Source: Pseudomonas sp. Q1-7
Lineage (GTDB): Bacteria; Pseudomonadota; Gammaproteobacteria; Pseudomonadales; Pseudomonadaceae
Assembly: GCF_028010285.1 (NCBI RefSeq)
Contig: NZ_CP116304.1
Location: 884,501-948,500 of the forward strand
Reading direction: 5' to 3'
DNA length: 64,000 nucleotides
In this document: positions 1-8,793 of the stretch, one piece after another
How the letters are laid out: every line of letters begins with the position of its first letter
Position numbering within the stretch: position 1 is the stretch's first letter
Program-made: the position numbers and the translations under genes
Notes under the pieces: generated by a model
The model's input: the letters and a program-made list of their open reading frames with translations, nothing else
Told to the model about the DNA's origin: nothing
The model's database searches: none

Positions 1-797
1 TGCTTGACCACCTTGCGCGCCGGTTTGTCCTGGCGCAGCAGGTTGGCCTGGTCGACCCGGATGCGGTCGATCACCTCGCGGCCGTAGCGCGCCACCACAT
101 GGAAGAGGTCGTACACCACTTCGGCCTGCGGGCAATGCCGCTGCACCTCCAGGTCGAACGCGGTGTTCATGTCCATCGCCACCGCCTCGATCTGTTGGCA
201 GCGCTCGCCGAGCAGCTCGAAGAACGGACGAATCGCCTCACGGCTGTTGCCATGCCCCACCCACAGCACCCGTGTCCGCTCGGCATCCATGATCACCGTG
301 GCGTAGCGATGGCCCTTGTGCAGGGCGAACTCGTCCATCACCAACCGGCGCACCTCGCCCGGATCGAACGCGCCGACGGCGGCTTCCAGGCGACGTTTAT
401 CGAGCTGCTTGAGCGTGTGCCAGTGCAAGCCGGTGAGGCGGCTGACGTGGCTGATCGGCAGCAGTTGCAGCAAAGCCTCGAGCCAGGCCTGCAAGCGCCG
501 CGTCAGGCGTGACGCCGGCTCCAGCCAGGCGATCCGCTCGGTCACCCGCCCACAGCGCAGGCAGTCAACGCGGCGCACCGGCACCTGGAGCAGAACGCGC
601 TGGTCGAGCAAGTCGCGATCGCGTACCCGACGCAGTCGGCACTCATGGATCAGCGGACAAGCTTGGCCGCAGCGCCCACATTCGGGGATGGCGTCGGCTC
701 GAGGCTTGAGTTCGATCAGCAGGGTGTTGTCGGCAGAGGGGCGACAGGCGACGACTTCGTAGCCTGGCCAGAACTGGGCAAGATCAATAGGATGCAC
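1..797 (-). CDS. ISL3-family transposase, N-terminal 265 codons
   Basis: This is a DDE transposase of the ISL3 family, cut off by the window start. It opens with a GTG codon at 797 and stays open for 265 codons to position 1. An N-terminal zinc-finger region has Cys pairs at about 40/43 and 79/82, as in the zf-ISL3 domain. A helical DNA-binding segment follows at about 95-135. The catalytic core begins with VMDEFALHKGH, where Asp155 would be the first catalytic acidic residue, and AMDMN near 207-211 would carry the second. The catalytic Glu lies outside the window, so I cannot say whether the gene is intact. Moderate confidence in the start, high in the family. Confidence 0.85.
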   Translation of the reverse strand, partial: MHPIDLAQFWPGYEVVACRPSADNTLLIELKPRADAIPECGRCGQACPLIHECRLRRVRDRDLLDQRVLLQVPVRRVDCLRCGRVTERIAWLEPASRLTRRLQAWLEALLQLLPISHVSRLTGLHWHTLKQLDKRRLEAAVGAFDPGEVRRLVMDEFALHKGHRYATVIMDAERTRVLWVGHGNSREAIRPFFELLGERCQQIEAVAMDMNTAFDLEVQRHCPQAEVVYDLFHVVARYGREVIDRIRVDQANLLRQDKPARKVVK

Positions 798-867
798 GGC
801 GGCAGCAGGGAGTGGGGGTTGGTTCGTTTGGCGACTGCCAATTTACCCACTTCCCTGACTGTCAACG

Positions 868-896
868 CGCTCTTCCCCCAGACTCCGCGAAGAACC
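868..896 (-). repeat. Putative left terminal inverted repeat of the ISL3 element
   Basis: The minus strand from 896 inward reads GGTTCTTCGCGGAGTCTGGG, about 100 bp upstream of the transposase start. This is the position and sequence type expected for an ISL3 terminal repeat. The matching right end is outside the window. Confidence 0.55.
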
Positions 897-923
897 AAGA
901 AAAAAGGCACCCGAAGGTGCCTT
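897..923 (-). terminator. Rho-independent terminator of the OprD-family porin gene
   Basis: An 8-bp perfect stem (AAGGCACC, loop CGAA, GGTGCCTT) spans 904-923. On the minus strand it is followed by a run of seven T residues. It sits about 40 bp after the porin stop codon. The insertion sequence begins right after the T-run. Confidence 0.85.
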
Positions 924-965
924 GAGGAAAGCCGGGATGAAGGGAGCCCCATCCCGGTCGGCGCA

Positions 966-2228
966 TCAGAGAATCGACAGCGGGTAGTTGATGATCAGGC
1001 GGTTCTCGTCGAACTCGTTGTTGCTGAAGTCGCGGCGGACGCTCGCGTTGCGCCACTTCACGCTGAGCGCCTTGAACACCCCTGACTGCACGACATAGGC
1101 CAGCTCGGTCTCGCGCACCCATTCCTTGCCGTCGGTCACCGTGCCGATGTGGGCGTCCTCGCCGCTGATGTAGCGGTTCATCAGGGTCAGCCCGGGCACG
1201 CCGAGGGCAGCGAAGTTGTAGTCGTGGCGCAGTTGCCAGGACTCTTCCTTGGCGTTGTCGAAGCTGGAGTTGTAGCTGTCGTTGGCCAGGGTGCCGCCGC
1301 TGGTGCCGTTGACGCGCATCCAGGCGTTGTCGCCGCTGACCTTCTGCAGGCCGAGGGAGAAGGTGTTGCCGCCGTATTTGGCGGAGAGCAGGGCGGACCA
1401 GGTGCGGTTGTCCAGGTCGCCGGCCAGGGCGCTGCCGTTCTCCTTGCCGTCGAAGTAGCCGAGGTTGGCGCCCAGGGTCCAGTCGCCCACGGGCTGGCTG
1501 TGCGTCAGTTGCAGGTACTGCTGCTGGTAGATGTCGTCCAGCTCGGCGTACCACAGGCCGACCAGGGTGCGCTTCTCGTTGAAGGCGTACTCGCCGCCGG
1601 CGAAGTTGAAGCGGTCCGAGGTGAAGGCGGCGCGGCCGTTCATCGACATATCTTCCAGGCTGGCGTCGTTGCGCGGGCTGTTCTGGCGGAACTGGCCGCC
1701 GTACAGGGTCAGGCCGTCGAGCTCCTGGGAGGTGACCTGGCCGCCCTGGAAGGTCTGCGGCAGGGAGCGGCCGTCGTCGGCGCGGAGGATCGGCAGCACC
1801 GGCATCCATTCGCCGACTTTCAACTCGGTCTTCGACACGCGCATCTTGCCGGCCGCGGCCAGGCGGCCGAAGTCGTCGGCTGGGCGGCCGTCGTCATGCA
1901 CCGGCAGCAACTGGGTGCCGCGGGTGCCCTTGCCGCCGTCGAGCTTGACCGCAAGCAGGCCGAGCAGGTCCACGCCAAACCCCACCGGCCCTTCGGTGAA
2001 GCCGGAGCGGGCGTCGAGGATGAAGCTCTGGGTCCATTCCTCGGCCTTGCCCTGGGGGTTGGTCGGGTTCACGAAGTTGCGGTTGATGTAGAAGTTGCGC
2101 AGGTTCAGGCCGACCTTGGCGTCTTCGGCGAAGCCGGCGGCGTGGACGCTGGCGGGCAACAGGGCGAGGCCGCAGGCGAGGCTGCCGGCCCCCAGGAGGG
2201 TGGAGTGAAGGGCGGTGCGGAGGATCAT
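966..2228 (-). CDS. OprD-family outer-membrane porin
   Basis: This 420-residue protein is a substrate-specific porin of the OprD/Opd family, an 18-strand outer-membrane barrel that in Pseudomonas takes up amino acids or small carboxylates. It starts MILRTALHST with a signal peptide ending near AGFAEDAKVG. Family features include LNLRNFYINRNF near the mature N-terminus, the GKMRVSKTELKVGEWMP block, and a C-terminus in alternating hydrophobic residues. I chose the ATG at 2228 because it gives a clean signal peptide and has GGAG about 10 bp upstream; a longer frame starting at 2288 adds a non-signal-like extension. The gene stands alone, with a terminator downstream and candidate operators upstream. 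The transported substrate cannot be told from sequence. Confidence 0.92.
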   Translation of the reverse strand: MILRTALHSTLLGAGSLACGLALLPASVHAAGFAEDAKVGLNLRNFYINRNFVNPTNPQGKAEEWTQSFILDARSGFTEGPVGFGVDLLGLLAVKLDGGKGTRGTQLLPVHDDGRPADDFGRLAAAGKMRVSKTELKVGEWMPVLPILRADDGRSLPQTFQGGQVTSQELDGLTLYGGQFRQNSPRNDASLEDMSMNGRAAFTSDRFNFAGGEYAFNEKRTLVGLWYAELDDIYQQQYLQLTHSQPVGDWTLGANLGYFDGKENGSALAGDLDNRTWSALLSAKYGGNTFSLGLQKVSGDNAWMRVNGTSGGTLANDSYNSSFDNAKEESWQLRHDYNFAALGVPGLTLMNRYISGEDAHIGTVTDGKEWVRETELAYVVQSGVFKALSVKWRNASVRRDFSNNEFDENRLIINYPLSIL

Positions 2229-2517
2229 TGTTGTTGTGCTCCGGGGTTTCTTGGGTTGAGCCGGCCCCTGCGCGCGGCGTGCGCACATCGACAGGGTGGG
2301 GGCAAGGTGTGGCCCTGGACTCAGGGCATGATCTGGCCGGGTGGCCAGGTATCAGCCGCGGCTAGCCGTCGGCGAATCCGCTGGGCGCCAGTCGGGCGCG
2401 CCGGGAAAACGGGAGAATGGCCTGGCTGGCGCAGGCCTGGCGGGATGCAGTGAAGCCTGGGAAGTCGAGGGTCATGGTGGGCCCCTGTGGCAGTCTTGTT
2501 CTTATGCTCTGTTATAC

Positions 2518-2530
2518 GTTGTCGTACAAC
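2518..2530. promoter_or_regulatory. Candidate operator GTTGT-cgt-ACAAC upstream of the porin
   Basis: This is a perfect inverted repeat with 5-bp arms around 3 bp. The form TTGT-N3-ACAA is typical of GntR-family repressors. It lies about 290 bp upstream of the porin start, next to a TATAAC hexamer on the minus strand (2510-2515) that could be a -10 box. A near-identical copy lies at 2631-2643. No regulator gene is adjacent, so the binding protein is unknown. Confidence 0.4.
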
Positions 2531-2630
2531 ATGGCGGCGATTATCAACAGGCTGCTTCGCCGTTGTCAACGCGTATAAGGCTTTAGTTCAAGGGCGCTGG
2601 GGACGTCAGGGGAAAGGGCGACGGATGGTG

Positions 2631-2643
2631 GTTGTACGATAAC
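2631..2643. promoter_or_regulatory. Second candidate operator copy GTTGT-acg-ATAAC
   Basis: Read on the minus strand this is GTTAT-cgt-ACAAC, identical to the site at 2518-2530 at 12 of 13 positions. It lies 113 bp further upstream of the porin. Repetition of the same 13-mer in one intergenic region supports a regulatory role. Confidence 0.35.
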
Positions 2644-2666
2644 GAGGCGTCTCCATGGAGATCGGC

Positions 2667-2694
2667 ATGGGTTTCGCTTCGCTCTACGCCATCC
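2667..2694. repeat. Single copy of the ATGGGTTTCGCTTCGCTCTACGCCATCC dispersed repeat
   Basis: This 28-bp sequence matches the half-units of the four tandem hairpin repeats at 41791-42109. Here it lies just downstream of the cobJ stop codon. The rest of the 2229-2705 interval holds the porin upstream region and no evident gene. Confidence 0.6.
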
Positions 2695-2705
2695 CGGGGG
2701 AGCGC

Positions 2706-4361
2706 TCAGCGATACCAGCGCGGCGTATACACCCAATCCTCGCCATTGCCCTTGGGCACGCGGCGGGTCAGCGACGAGCCGACGATCACCAGGGTGCGCA
2801 TGTCCACTTGATCCGGGGTCAGTTCGCCGAGGCTGGTGAGCGTGAGCTTTTCCGCCGGGCGGCCGATATCCCGGCCCAGCACCACCACCGTTTCCGGCTT
2901 GCGGTGGCGGGCGACGATGTCCAGGGCGCGGCCCAGTTGCCAGGGGCGGGCCCGGGAAATCGGGTTGTAGAAGGCCATGGCCAGGTCGGCGGCGGCGGCA
3001 TGGTCGAGGCGGTCCTCGATCACGGCCCAGGGCTTGAGGTTGTCCGACAGGGAAATCAGGCAGAAGTCGTGGCCCAGCGGCGCACCGGCCTTGGCCGCCG
3101 TGGCCAGGGCGGCGGAAACGCCGGGGTACACCTGCAGCTCCACCCGCAGCCAGTCGGGATCGCGGGCGTCGTCGAGGGCTTCGAGCACGGCGGCGGCCAT
3201 GGCGAACACCCCCGGATCGCCGGAGGACACCACCACCACGCGGCGGCCGCTGGCGGCCAGCTCGAACGCGTGGCGGGCACGCTGCAGTTCTTCACGGTTG
3301 TCGGTGCAGTGGGCCACCTGGCCGGGGCGCAACGGTCCGGCCATGCGGATGTAGGTGTCGTAGCCGAGCAGGTCCTCGGCCTCGTCCAGGGCCCTGCGCG
3401 CGGCCGGCACCATGAATTCGGCGGCGCCGGGGCCGAGGCCGATCACGCTCAGGCGTCCGCGCGGCTGGCCGAAATCCTTCGGGTCCAGCGGTTGCGCCGC
3501 GAGGTGGAGGTCCAGGGTTTCGCCCTGATGATGCAAGGGGGGCAGGGCCGCTTCGCCCTCGATGAAGCGCAACGGCACACCGAGTGCGGCGGCGCTGGCC
3601 GCCAAGGCGGCATCCGTCATGCGCTCGCGAGGCGCCAGCAGGCAGGCCAGTGCCTGCGGCGCCAGCCCGGCGGTGGATAGCGCCTCGTGCAGGCTGTCGG
3701 CCGTTACGTCGCCATGGATGCGGGCGAGGACGACGCGGGGGTGGATGAGCAGTTCGTCGCGTTCGGCGGGACGAGCCTCGGCGGTGATCTGGATGACCCG
3801 TCGCGCCGTCTCGGCCAGGGGCAGACGGGCGTCCTCCAGCCAGGGCGCGGCACCTTCGACCCGCACGTTTTCCCCGCCGAGCAGGTCGGCGACGAAGCGC
3901 TTGCCCTGCTCGATATCGGCCAGGGCATAGCCCGCCGGCGGGTCCAGCAGGCAGGTGCCGAAGCGCAGTTCGCCGCTGGTGGTGATGGCCGGCGCCACGT
4001 CCAGCGCGGCGGCGATTTCCCGCGCCATGCGGTTGACCCCGCCAAGGCCGCCGAGCAGCGGCACCACGGCGCTGCCGTCCTCCGCCAGGGCCAGTACCGG
4101 TGGCTCGGCACCCTTGCTCGCCAGCAACGGTGCCAGGGTGCGGATGACGATGCCGGCGGCGCACAGGGCGATGATCGGCGTGTCCTCGCGATAGAGCCCG
4201 CGCAGGGTTTCTCCGAACTCCGCGTAGTGGGCGTCGGCGCCTTCGACCCGGCCGGCGAGGCCGAGGATGCGCGCCTGTGGATAAAGCGCCTGGATTTTCC
4301 GGGCGACCGGCAGGCCGCTCGCGCCGAGAAGCAGGATGGCCGGTGCGTTGCGCTGTTGCAT
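2706..4361 (-). CDS. cobJ: Fused CbiG-like / precorrin-3B C17-methyltransferase
   Basis: This 551-residue cytoplasmic protein joins two parts. Residues 1 to about 300 resemble CbiG, with the N-terminal block containing LCAAGIVIRTLAPLL and GGLGGVNRMAREIA, then a CobE/CbiG C-terminal-like segment. Residues 304-551 are a tetrapyrrole methylase (LSVIGLGPGA, YDTYIRM, SSGDPGVFAMA, FYNPISRARPWQ) that carries out ring contraction and C17 methylation of precorrin-3B using SAM. The ATG at 4361 overlaps the cobI stop codon as ATGA, so translation is probably coupled. The gene is last in the cobG-cobH-cobI-cobJ run. A separate CobE-like protein is also encoded at 21828-22238, so that domain is present twice. 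Confidence 0.93.
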   Translation of the reverse strand: MQQRNAPAILLLGASGLPVARKIQALYPQARILGLAGRVEGADAHYAEFGETLRGLYREDTPIIALCAAGIVIRTLAPLLASKGAEPPVLALAEDGSAVVPLLGGLGGVNRMAREIAAALDVAPAITTSGELRFGTCLLDPPAGYALADIEQGKRFVADLLGGENVRVEGAAPWLEDARLPLAETARRVIQITAEARPAERDELLIHPRVVLARIHGDVTADSLHEALSTAGLAPQALACLLAPRERMTDAALAASAAALGVPLRFIEGEAALPPLHHQGETLDLHLAAQPLDPKDFGQPRGRLSVIGLGPGAAEFMVPAARRALDEAEDLLGYDTYIRMAGPLRPGQVAHCTDNREELQRARHAFELAASGRRVVVVSSGDPGVFAMAAAVLEALDDARDPDWLRVELQVYPGVSAALATAAKAGAPLGHDFCLISLSDNLKPWAVIEDRLDHAAAADLAMAFYNPISRARPWQLGRALDIVARHRKPETVVVLGRDIGRPAEKLTLTSLGELTPDQVDMRTLVIVGSSLTRRVPKGNGEDWVYTPRWYR

Positions 4362-5110
4362 CAGCCTCTCCACTGCTGGCCGGGGATGACGATCATCGAG
4401 AAGTAGGGCGAGGCCATGGGGTCCACCTCGTCCAGCGGCACGATGCGCTGGTTGGCCATGGTGGCGCGCTCCACGTAGTGAGCGCGGTCGGCGATGCCGA
4501 GCTGCTGCAGCACCCGGCGCACCTTGTCGAAGTTGCGCCCGAGCTTCATCACCACGGCGGCTTCGGCGTCAGCGAGGCGCGTCTTGAGTTCGTCTTCCGG
4601 CAACACGCCGGAGAGTACCGAGAGGCTCTGGTTGCGGTACACCAGGGGCACGCCGAGCACCGCCGCGCTGCCCAGCATGGAGCACACGCCGGGCACCACT
4701 TCCACCTCGTAGCGCGCGGCCAGGCGGTCGTGCAGGTACATGTAGGAGCCGTAGAAGAATGGGTCGCCCTCACAGATCACCGCCACGTCGCGACCGGCGT
4801 CCAGATGCTGGGCGACCTGTGCGGCGGCGGTGTCGTAGAAGTCGCTGATCACGGTCTCGTAGGACAGCGGCGGTTCCAGCTTCTCGGTGGTCACCGGGTA
4901 GACCAGAGGCATGCGCTGCTGCGTCTCGCCGAGGTGCTGCTCGATGATGCCGAAGGCATTGCCGCCCTGGCCCTGGCTGGCCTTCGCCTTGGCCACGAAA
5001 TAGCCGACCACGGCGGCCGACTGCAGCAGGCGCAGGGCCTTGAGGGTGATCAGTTCGGGGTCGCCGGGGCCCACGCCCAGGCCGATCAGCCGTCCCTTGC
5101 GTTCCATCAT
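4361..5110 (-). CDS. cobI: Precorrin-2 C20-methyltransferase
   Basis: This 249-residue SAM-dependent methylase of the tetrapyrrole methylase family methylates C20 of precorrin-2 to give precorrin-3A. It shows the family N-terminal loop [14 protein letters not shown], the [13 protein letters not shown] substrate segment and the [12 protein letters not shown] motif. Two ATG codons are possible, at 5110 and 5107. The Shine-Dalgarno GGAGG lies 4 or 7 bp away respectively, so 5107 is equally plausible. It overlaps cobH upstream and cobJ downstream by a few bases. This fits a tightly packed operon under the cobalamin riboswitch near 7.3 kb. Confidence 0.95.
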   Translation of the reverse strand: MMERKGRLIGLGVGPGDPELITLKALRLLQSAAVVGYFVAKAKASQGQGGNAFGIIEQHLGETQQRMPLVYPVTTEKLEPPLSYETVISDFYDTAAAQVAQHLDAGRDVAVICEGDPFFYGSYMYLHDRLAARYEVEVVPGVCSMLGSAAVLGVPLVYRNQSLSVLSGVLPEDELKTRLADAEAAVVMKLGRNFDKVRRVLQQLGIADRAHYVERATMANQRIVPLDEVDPMASPYFSMIVIPGQQWRG

Positions 5111-5733
5111 TCCACCTCCGTGGCCAGGGCGTTGACCGCCGCCGCCGCCATGGCGCTGCCGCCGCGCCGCCCGCGTACGATCACGTAGGGCACGCCACGG
5201 CTGTCGGCGGCGAGCAGGTCCTTGGATTCCGCCGCGCCGACGAAACCCACCGGGAAGCCGAGGATCAGCGCCGGTCTGGGGGCGCCGGCATCGAGCATTT
5301 CCAGCAGGTAGAAGAGCGCGGTGGGGGCATTGCCGATCACCACCACGCTGCCTTCCAGATGCTCGCGCCAGTGCTCCAGCGCTACCGCCGAGCGGGTATT
5401 GCCGCGTTCGCGGGCCAGCTCCGGCACGCCCGGATCGTTGAGGGTGCAGATGACCCGGTTGTCCGCCGGCAGGCGCGCGCGGGTGATGCCTTCGGCCACC
5501 ATGCGCGCATCGCAGAGGATCGGCGCGCCAGCGGCGAGCGCCGCGCGGCCGGCGCTGCCCGCGCCGGGCGAGAAGCGCAGGTCCGCCACCACGTCGACCA
5601 TGCCGCAGGCGTGGATCACCCGCACCGCGAGCTTTTCCAGGTCGGCGGGAATACCGCTGAGATCGGCCTCGGCGCGGATGATGGAGAAGGAGTTGCGATA
5701 GATCTCCTGACCATCGCGGATGTATTCGATCAT
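5107..5733 (-). CDS. cobH: Precorrin-8X methylmutase
   Basis: This 208-residue enzyme moves the C11 methyl group to C12, turning precorrin-8X into hydrogenobyrinate. It begins [20 protein letters not shown], with family motifs [26 protein letters not shown] and [15 protein letters not shown]. The catalytic His of the family would be the one in IHACGM. Its length is normal for the family. The start overlaps the cobG stop by 4 bp and the end overlaps cobI. Confidence 0.96.
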   Translation of the reverse strand: MIEYIRDGQEIYRNSFSIIRAEADLSGIPADLEKLAVRVIHACGMVDVVADLRFSPGAGSAGRAALAAGAPILCDARMVAEGITRARLPADNRVICTLNDPGVPELARERGNTRSAVALEHWREHLEGSVVVIGNAPTALFYLLEMLDAGAPRPALILGFPVGFVGAAESKDLLAADSRGVPYVIVRGRRGGSAMAAAAVNALATEVE

Positions 5734-7046
5734 GGGGTGGAACTCCAGGTGTCAGGAGGCGTGGCCAGCCGTTCGCCGGCCTCTTGGATGCTGAGGTCGC
5801 GCGCCAGCAGCCGGCCGAAGCCGGCGCCGCCACGCTGGTACAGGTCATAGCGCCCCGGGCCGCTGGCCAGCAGGGTAAACGGCGCCACATGGGCGGCGGC
5901 GCAGGAGCGCGGGCAGCCGCTGAGGTGCACCACGGCGTCCGCCGGCAGCCGCGGCGCCAGGGCCAGGGCGTCGGCCTTGGTGTCGGCCAGGCCCCGGGTG
6001 CAGCCGGCGGAACCGGTGCAGGCGACCAGCCGCGCGAAGGGCTCGCTCGCCCCGGTGGCAAGGCCCAGTCGCCCCATGGCCCGCAGGACCGCGTCAGGGT
6101 GCCGCGCGTTGGGCAGCAGCAGGGATTGCCAGGGCGTCAGGCGCAGGCTGCCGTCGCCCAGGTCGTCGGCGAGTTCGGCCAGCGCCTGGAGCTGAGCGGC
6201 CCCCAGCCGGCCCAGTGCGGGGGCGCCACCGACGTGGCGGCCGGCGTGCGTGCCCAGGTGGGCGAAGGGCTGTGGCGTGGGGCGGCACCAGTCGCCGGCC
6301 GGCAACAGGGGAACGTCCAGCCGCTGCTGCAGACGCAGCAGCAGGTCGCCCTCCGGGTATTGGGCGAGCAGGTGGCGCATGCGCGTCTGCTCGGGTGTCG
6401 CCAGTTCGAGGAACAGCGCCAGCACGGCTTCCACCAGGGCGGGCACCTGGTCGCGCGCTACCGCCGCCAGGGCAGGGGCATCGCCAGCGGCGTGCGGCGG
6501 ACAGCCCGCCAGGCCGAAGGCGAACAGTGCCTGATCGCCATCGCCCATGGCCGACAGCCAGAGATCGTGGGGATGGTCGAGCATCGCCATGGCCTCGCCG
6601 CCGTCCAGCAGCAGGGCGAACTTGGGCGACAGGGCGTGGAAGCGCGTCTGGTCTTGCAGCAGCGCGAGGATGCGTTCGGCCAGCGGCGAGATATCCACCA
6701 GGGCGCTGCCGTCGAGGCCGGCCAGCGGGCTGACCATCAGGTTGCGCACATCGTCGGCGCCGGGGGAGCCCGCGCCCAGGCCGGCGGCCAGCAGGGCCCC
6801 GATCAGCGCGCCCTCGCCGCCCGGTTTCACGCCGCGAATCTGCAGGTTGGAACGGTTGGTCGTCTCGATCACGCCAGCGGCGTATGCGGTCGCCGCGGCC
6901 GCCACGGCGCGGGCCTGGCTCGAACCCAGGCGGCCACAGGGCAGCTTGATCCGGCAGATGCCGCCGTCCCTGGCCTGGACGATGCGCAGCAACCCCGGAC
7001 AGGCCGAGGGGCGGACGGAGGGGACTGTGGGTTGCGCGTGCTTCAC
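5730..7046 (-). CDS. cobG: Precorrin-3B synthase (oxygen-dependent monooxygenase)
   Basis: This 438-residue protein belongs to the sulfite/nitrite reductase-like family. It hydroxylates precorrin-3A at C20 using O2, the step that defines the aerobic B12 route. The N-terminus contains RIKLPCGRL and a NRSNLQIRG segment. The C-terminal half has [19 protein letters not shown] and [14 protein letters not shown], whose Cys residues fit the CX5CXnCX3C-type site for an Fe-S cluster and siroheme-like cofactor. It is the first gene after the riboswitch and probably sets expression of the four-gene operon. Its presence next to CbiD rather than CobF gives a mixed pathway that I believe is normal in Pseudomonas. 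Confidence 0.94.
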   Translation of the reverse strand: MKHAQPTVPSVRPSACPGLLRIVQARDGGICRIKLPCGRLGSSQARAVAAAATAYAAGVIETTNRSNLQIRGVKPGGEGALIGALLAAGLGAGSPGADDVRNLMVSPLAGLDGSALVDISPLAERILALLQDQTRFHALSPKFALLLDGGEAMAMLDHPHDLWLSAMGDGDQALFAFGLAGCPPHAAGDAPALAAVARDQVPALVEAVLALFLELATPEQTRMRHLLAQYPEGDLLLRLQQRLDVPLLPAGDWCRPTPQPFAHLGTHAGRHVGGAPALGRLGAAQLQALAELADDLGDGSLRLTPWQSLLLPNARHPDAVLRAMGRLGLATGASEPFARLVACTGSAGCTRGLADTKADALALAPRLPADAVVHLSGCPRSCAAAHVAPFTLLASGPGRYDLYQRGGAGFGRLLARDLSIQEAGERLATPPDTWSSTP

Positions 7047-7147
7047 TCAGGTCACCATGGTTGGCGTCGCGGCGACCCGGTTCCCTTGGCAAGGGACAAC
7101 GTTGCACCGATACACCCCGCTCGATGCGCGCACACGCGACTGGTTCC

Positions 7148-7392
7148 ACCGGCAGGTCTCCTGGCTGGCAGGTCGTCGTCCTCTGCGGCCTTCCCGAAAA
7201 TTCAGTGGCCTGTTCAGGTTGAGCAAATGCTGCTGCGCTCGATGATGGGGGCGTTGGCGACGGCCTTGCCTAATCTTCGCGCGCGACGCTTTCGATCAAT
7301 CTGGAATGCATGGACTCGCTGCTTACAGTTGCGGGGGCAGCCACGGCTCGACCGTGTTCCCTCTTAGGCCGGGCTCGTCAGGTGAGCGCCGG
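7148..7392 (-). promoter_or_regulatory. Cobalamin riboswitch controlling cobGHIJ
   Basis: On the minus strand the region shows the conserved B12-riboswitch core, with AGAGGGAACACGGT near 7365 leading to GCTGCCCCCGCAACTGT near 7325, and the 3' element GCCAGGAGACCTGCC at 7151-7165. Known family members repress translation or transcription when adenosylcobalamin binds. The segment between the two conserved blocks is about 155 nt, against about 75 nt in the copy at 20.4 kb, so a variable arm is enlarged here. The limits are approximate. The 7393-7495 stretch upstream of cobL on the other strand shows no riboswitch core. Confidence 0.9.
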
Positions 7393-7495
7393 CGACCGAT
7401 GAAGGGCGCTATTATGCCCGCTTTGCCCGGAGCGGGGAAAAGGCTGCCTGTCGGAAGCCGGATATCCCGGGCGATTTCGGAAATGAGGACGGCAA

Positions 7496-8701
7496 ATGCA
7501 GCCCTGGCTGACAGTGATTGGTATTGGCGAAGACGGCTACGCGGGCCTGGGCAAGGCGGCCCGTCACGCCCTGCTGGACGCCGCCGAGGTGGTCGGCGGA
7601 GCGCGCCAGCTCGACCTGCTGCCCCGCTGCATCCGCGCCCGCCGCACGCCCTGGCCGAGCCCCTTCTCTCTGGCGCCGGTGCTGGAAAAACGCGGTACGC
7701 CGATCTGCGTGCTGGCCAGCGGCGATCCCATGCTGTTCGGCGTCGGCGCCAGCCTGGCGCGGCAGGTTGCCAGCGCGGAAATGCGTGTGCTGCCCGCGCC
7801 TTCGTCCTGTTCGCTGGCGGCTGCCCGCCTGGGCTGGCCGCTGCAGGAGGTGGTCCTGCTGTCGCTGGTCGCCCGGCCCCTGGCCGTGCTGAATGCCCAC
7901 CTGCATGAAGGCGCCCGCCTGCTGGTGCTGAGCAACGACGGCAGCAGCCCGGCCGCCGTCGCGGCGCTGCTGGCCGAGCGCGGTTTCGGCTGCAGCCGGC
8001 TGACCGTGCTGGAGCACCTGGGGGGCGAACGGGAGCGGCGTATCGACGGCGTCGCCGGTGAATGGCCGGCGGGCGACAACGCCGCGCTCAACCTGCTGGC
8101 CATCGAAGTCCAGGGCGACGCGGGCACCCGTGCGTTGCCCCTGACCACCGGCCTGGCGGACGACGCCTTCCGCCACGACGGCCAGCTCACCAAGCGCGAC
8201 GTGCGCGCCATCACCCTGGCGCGGCTGGCGCCACGTCCGGGTGAATTGCTGTGGGACGTGGGCGCCGGTTGCGGCTCCATCGGCATCGAATGGATGCGCG
8301 CCCACCCGACTTGCCGCGCCATCGCCATCGAAGCCAACGCGGAGCGCCAGGCGCACATCGCCCACAACCGCGATGCCCTCGGCGTGCCCGGCCTGCAACT
8401 GGTGGCTGGCGAGGCTCCGGCGGCGCTGGACGGCCTGCCCGCGCCGGACGCCCTCTTCATCGGCGGCGGCGTCACCGAAGCCGGCGTGCTGGACACCTGC
8501 TGGAGCCGGCTGAAGCCTGGCGGACGGCTGATCGCCAATGCCGTGACCCTGCAGAGCGAGGCCGTCCTGATGGCCTTCCGCACAGCCCATGGCGGCGAAC
8601 TCACGCGCATCGCCGTGGCCCAGGCCCAACCACTGGGTGGCTTCGACACCTGGCGTTCGGCCCTGCCGATTACCCTGCTTGAGGTGACCAAGCATGCGTA
8701 G
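7496..8701 (+). CDS. cobL: Precorrin-6Y C5,15-methyltransferase (decarboxylating)
   Basis: This 401-residue protein fuses a CbiE-type tetrapyrrole methylase (about 1-190, with [15 protein letters not shown]) to a CbiT-type class I methyltransferase (about 200-401, with SAM motif [13 protein letters not shown] near 254). Together they methylate C5 and C15 of precorrin-6B and decarboxylate the C12 acetate. GAGG lies 10 bp before the ATG. It is read divergently from cobG and starts the rightward cobL-cbiD-cobK run. Its TAG stop codon falls inside a dispersed GTAGGTTGG repeat. Confidence 0.95.
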   Translation: MQPWLTVIGIGEDGYAGLGKAARHALLDAAEVVGGARQLDLLPRCIRARRTPWPSPFSLAPVLEKRGTPICVLASGDPMLFGVGASLARQVASAEMRVLPAPSSCSLAAARLGWPLQEVVLLSLVARPLAVLNAHLHEGARLLVLSNDGSSPAAVAALLAERGFGCSRLTVLEHLGGERERRIDGVAGEWPAGDNAALNLLAIEVQGDAGTRALPLTTGLADDAFRHDGQLTKRDVRAITLARLAPRPGELLWDVGAGCGSIGIEWMRAHPTCRAIAIEANAERQAHIAHNRDALGVPGLQLVAGEAPAALDGLPAPDALFIGGGVTEAGVLDTCWSRLKPGGRLIANAVTLQSEAVLMAFRTAHGGELTRIAVAQAQPLGGFDTWRSALPITLLEVTKHA

Positions 8702-8771
8702 GTTGGTGCCGAGGAACGAGGCCCAGCATCGACGCGTTGGGCTTCGCTGCGCTCAGCGCCAAGCTGAACCT
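8698..8771. repeat. Dispersed GTAGGTTGG...CGTTGGGCTTCGCTGCGCTC repeat
   Basis: This intergenic sequence between cobL and cbiD shares GTAGGTTGGTGCCGAG and CGTTGGGCTTCGCTGCGCTC blocks with copies at 15274-15356 and 29636-29700. Its first bases include the cobL stop codon. Function unknown; such repeats are often transcript-end hairpins in Pseudomonas. Confidence 0.6.
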
Positions 8772-8793
8772 CTGAGTGGACCCGCCATTGCCC

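Larger units (their letters stand above)
1..896 (-). mobile_element. ISL3-family insertion sequence, partial (runs off window start)
   Basis: Only the 5' part of the element is in the window. It contains a transposase gene with ISL3-type features and, upstream of it, a terminal sequence reading GGTTCTTCGCGGAGTCTG on the minus strand, which fits the usual ISL3 end. The right-hand boundary is placed at 896 because the next bases are the T-tract of the porin terminator. The other end and the target duplication cannot be seen. ISL3 elements usually duplicate 8 bp of target. Confidence 0.75.

Noticed and set aside
1149-2453. Long open frame (434 codons) on the plus strand opposite the porin
   Set aside because: It is the antisense shadow of a well-supported porin gene in high-GC DNA, with low-complexity Ala/Gly/Val-rich translation and no motif.
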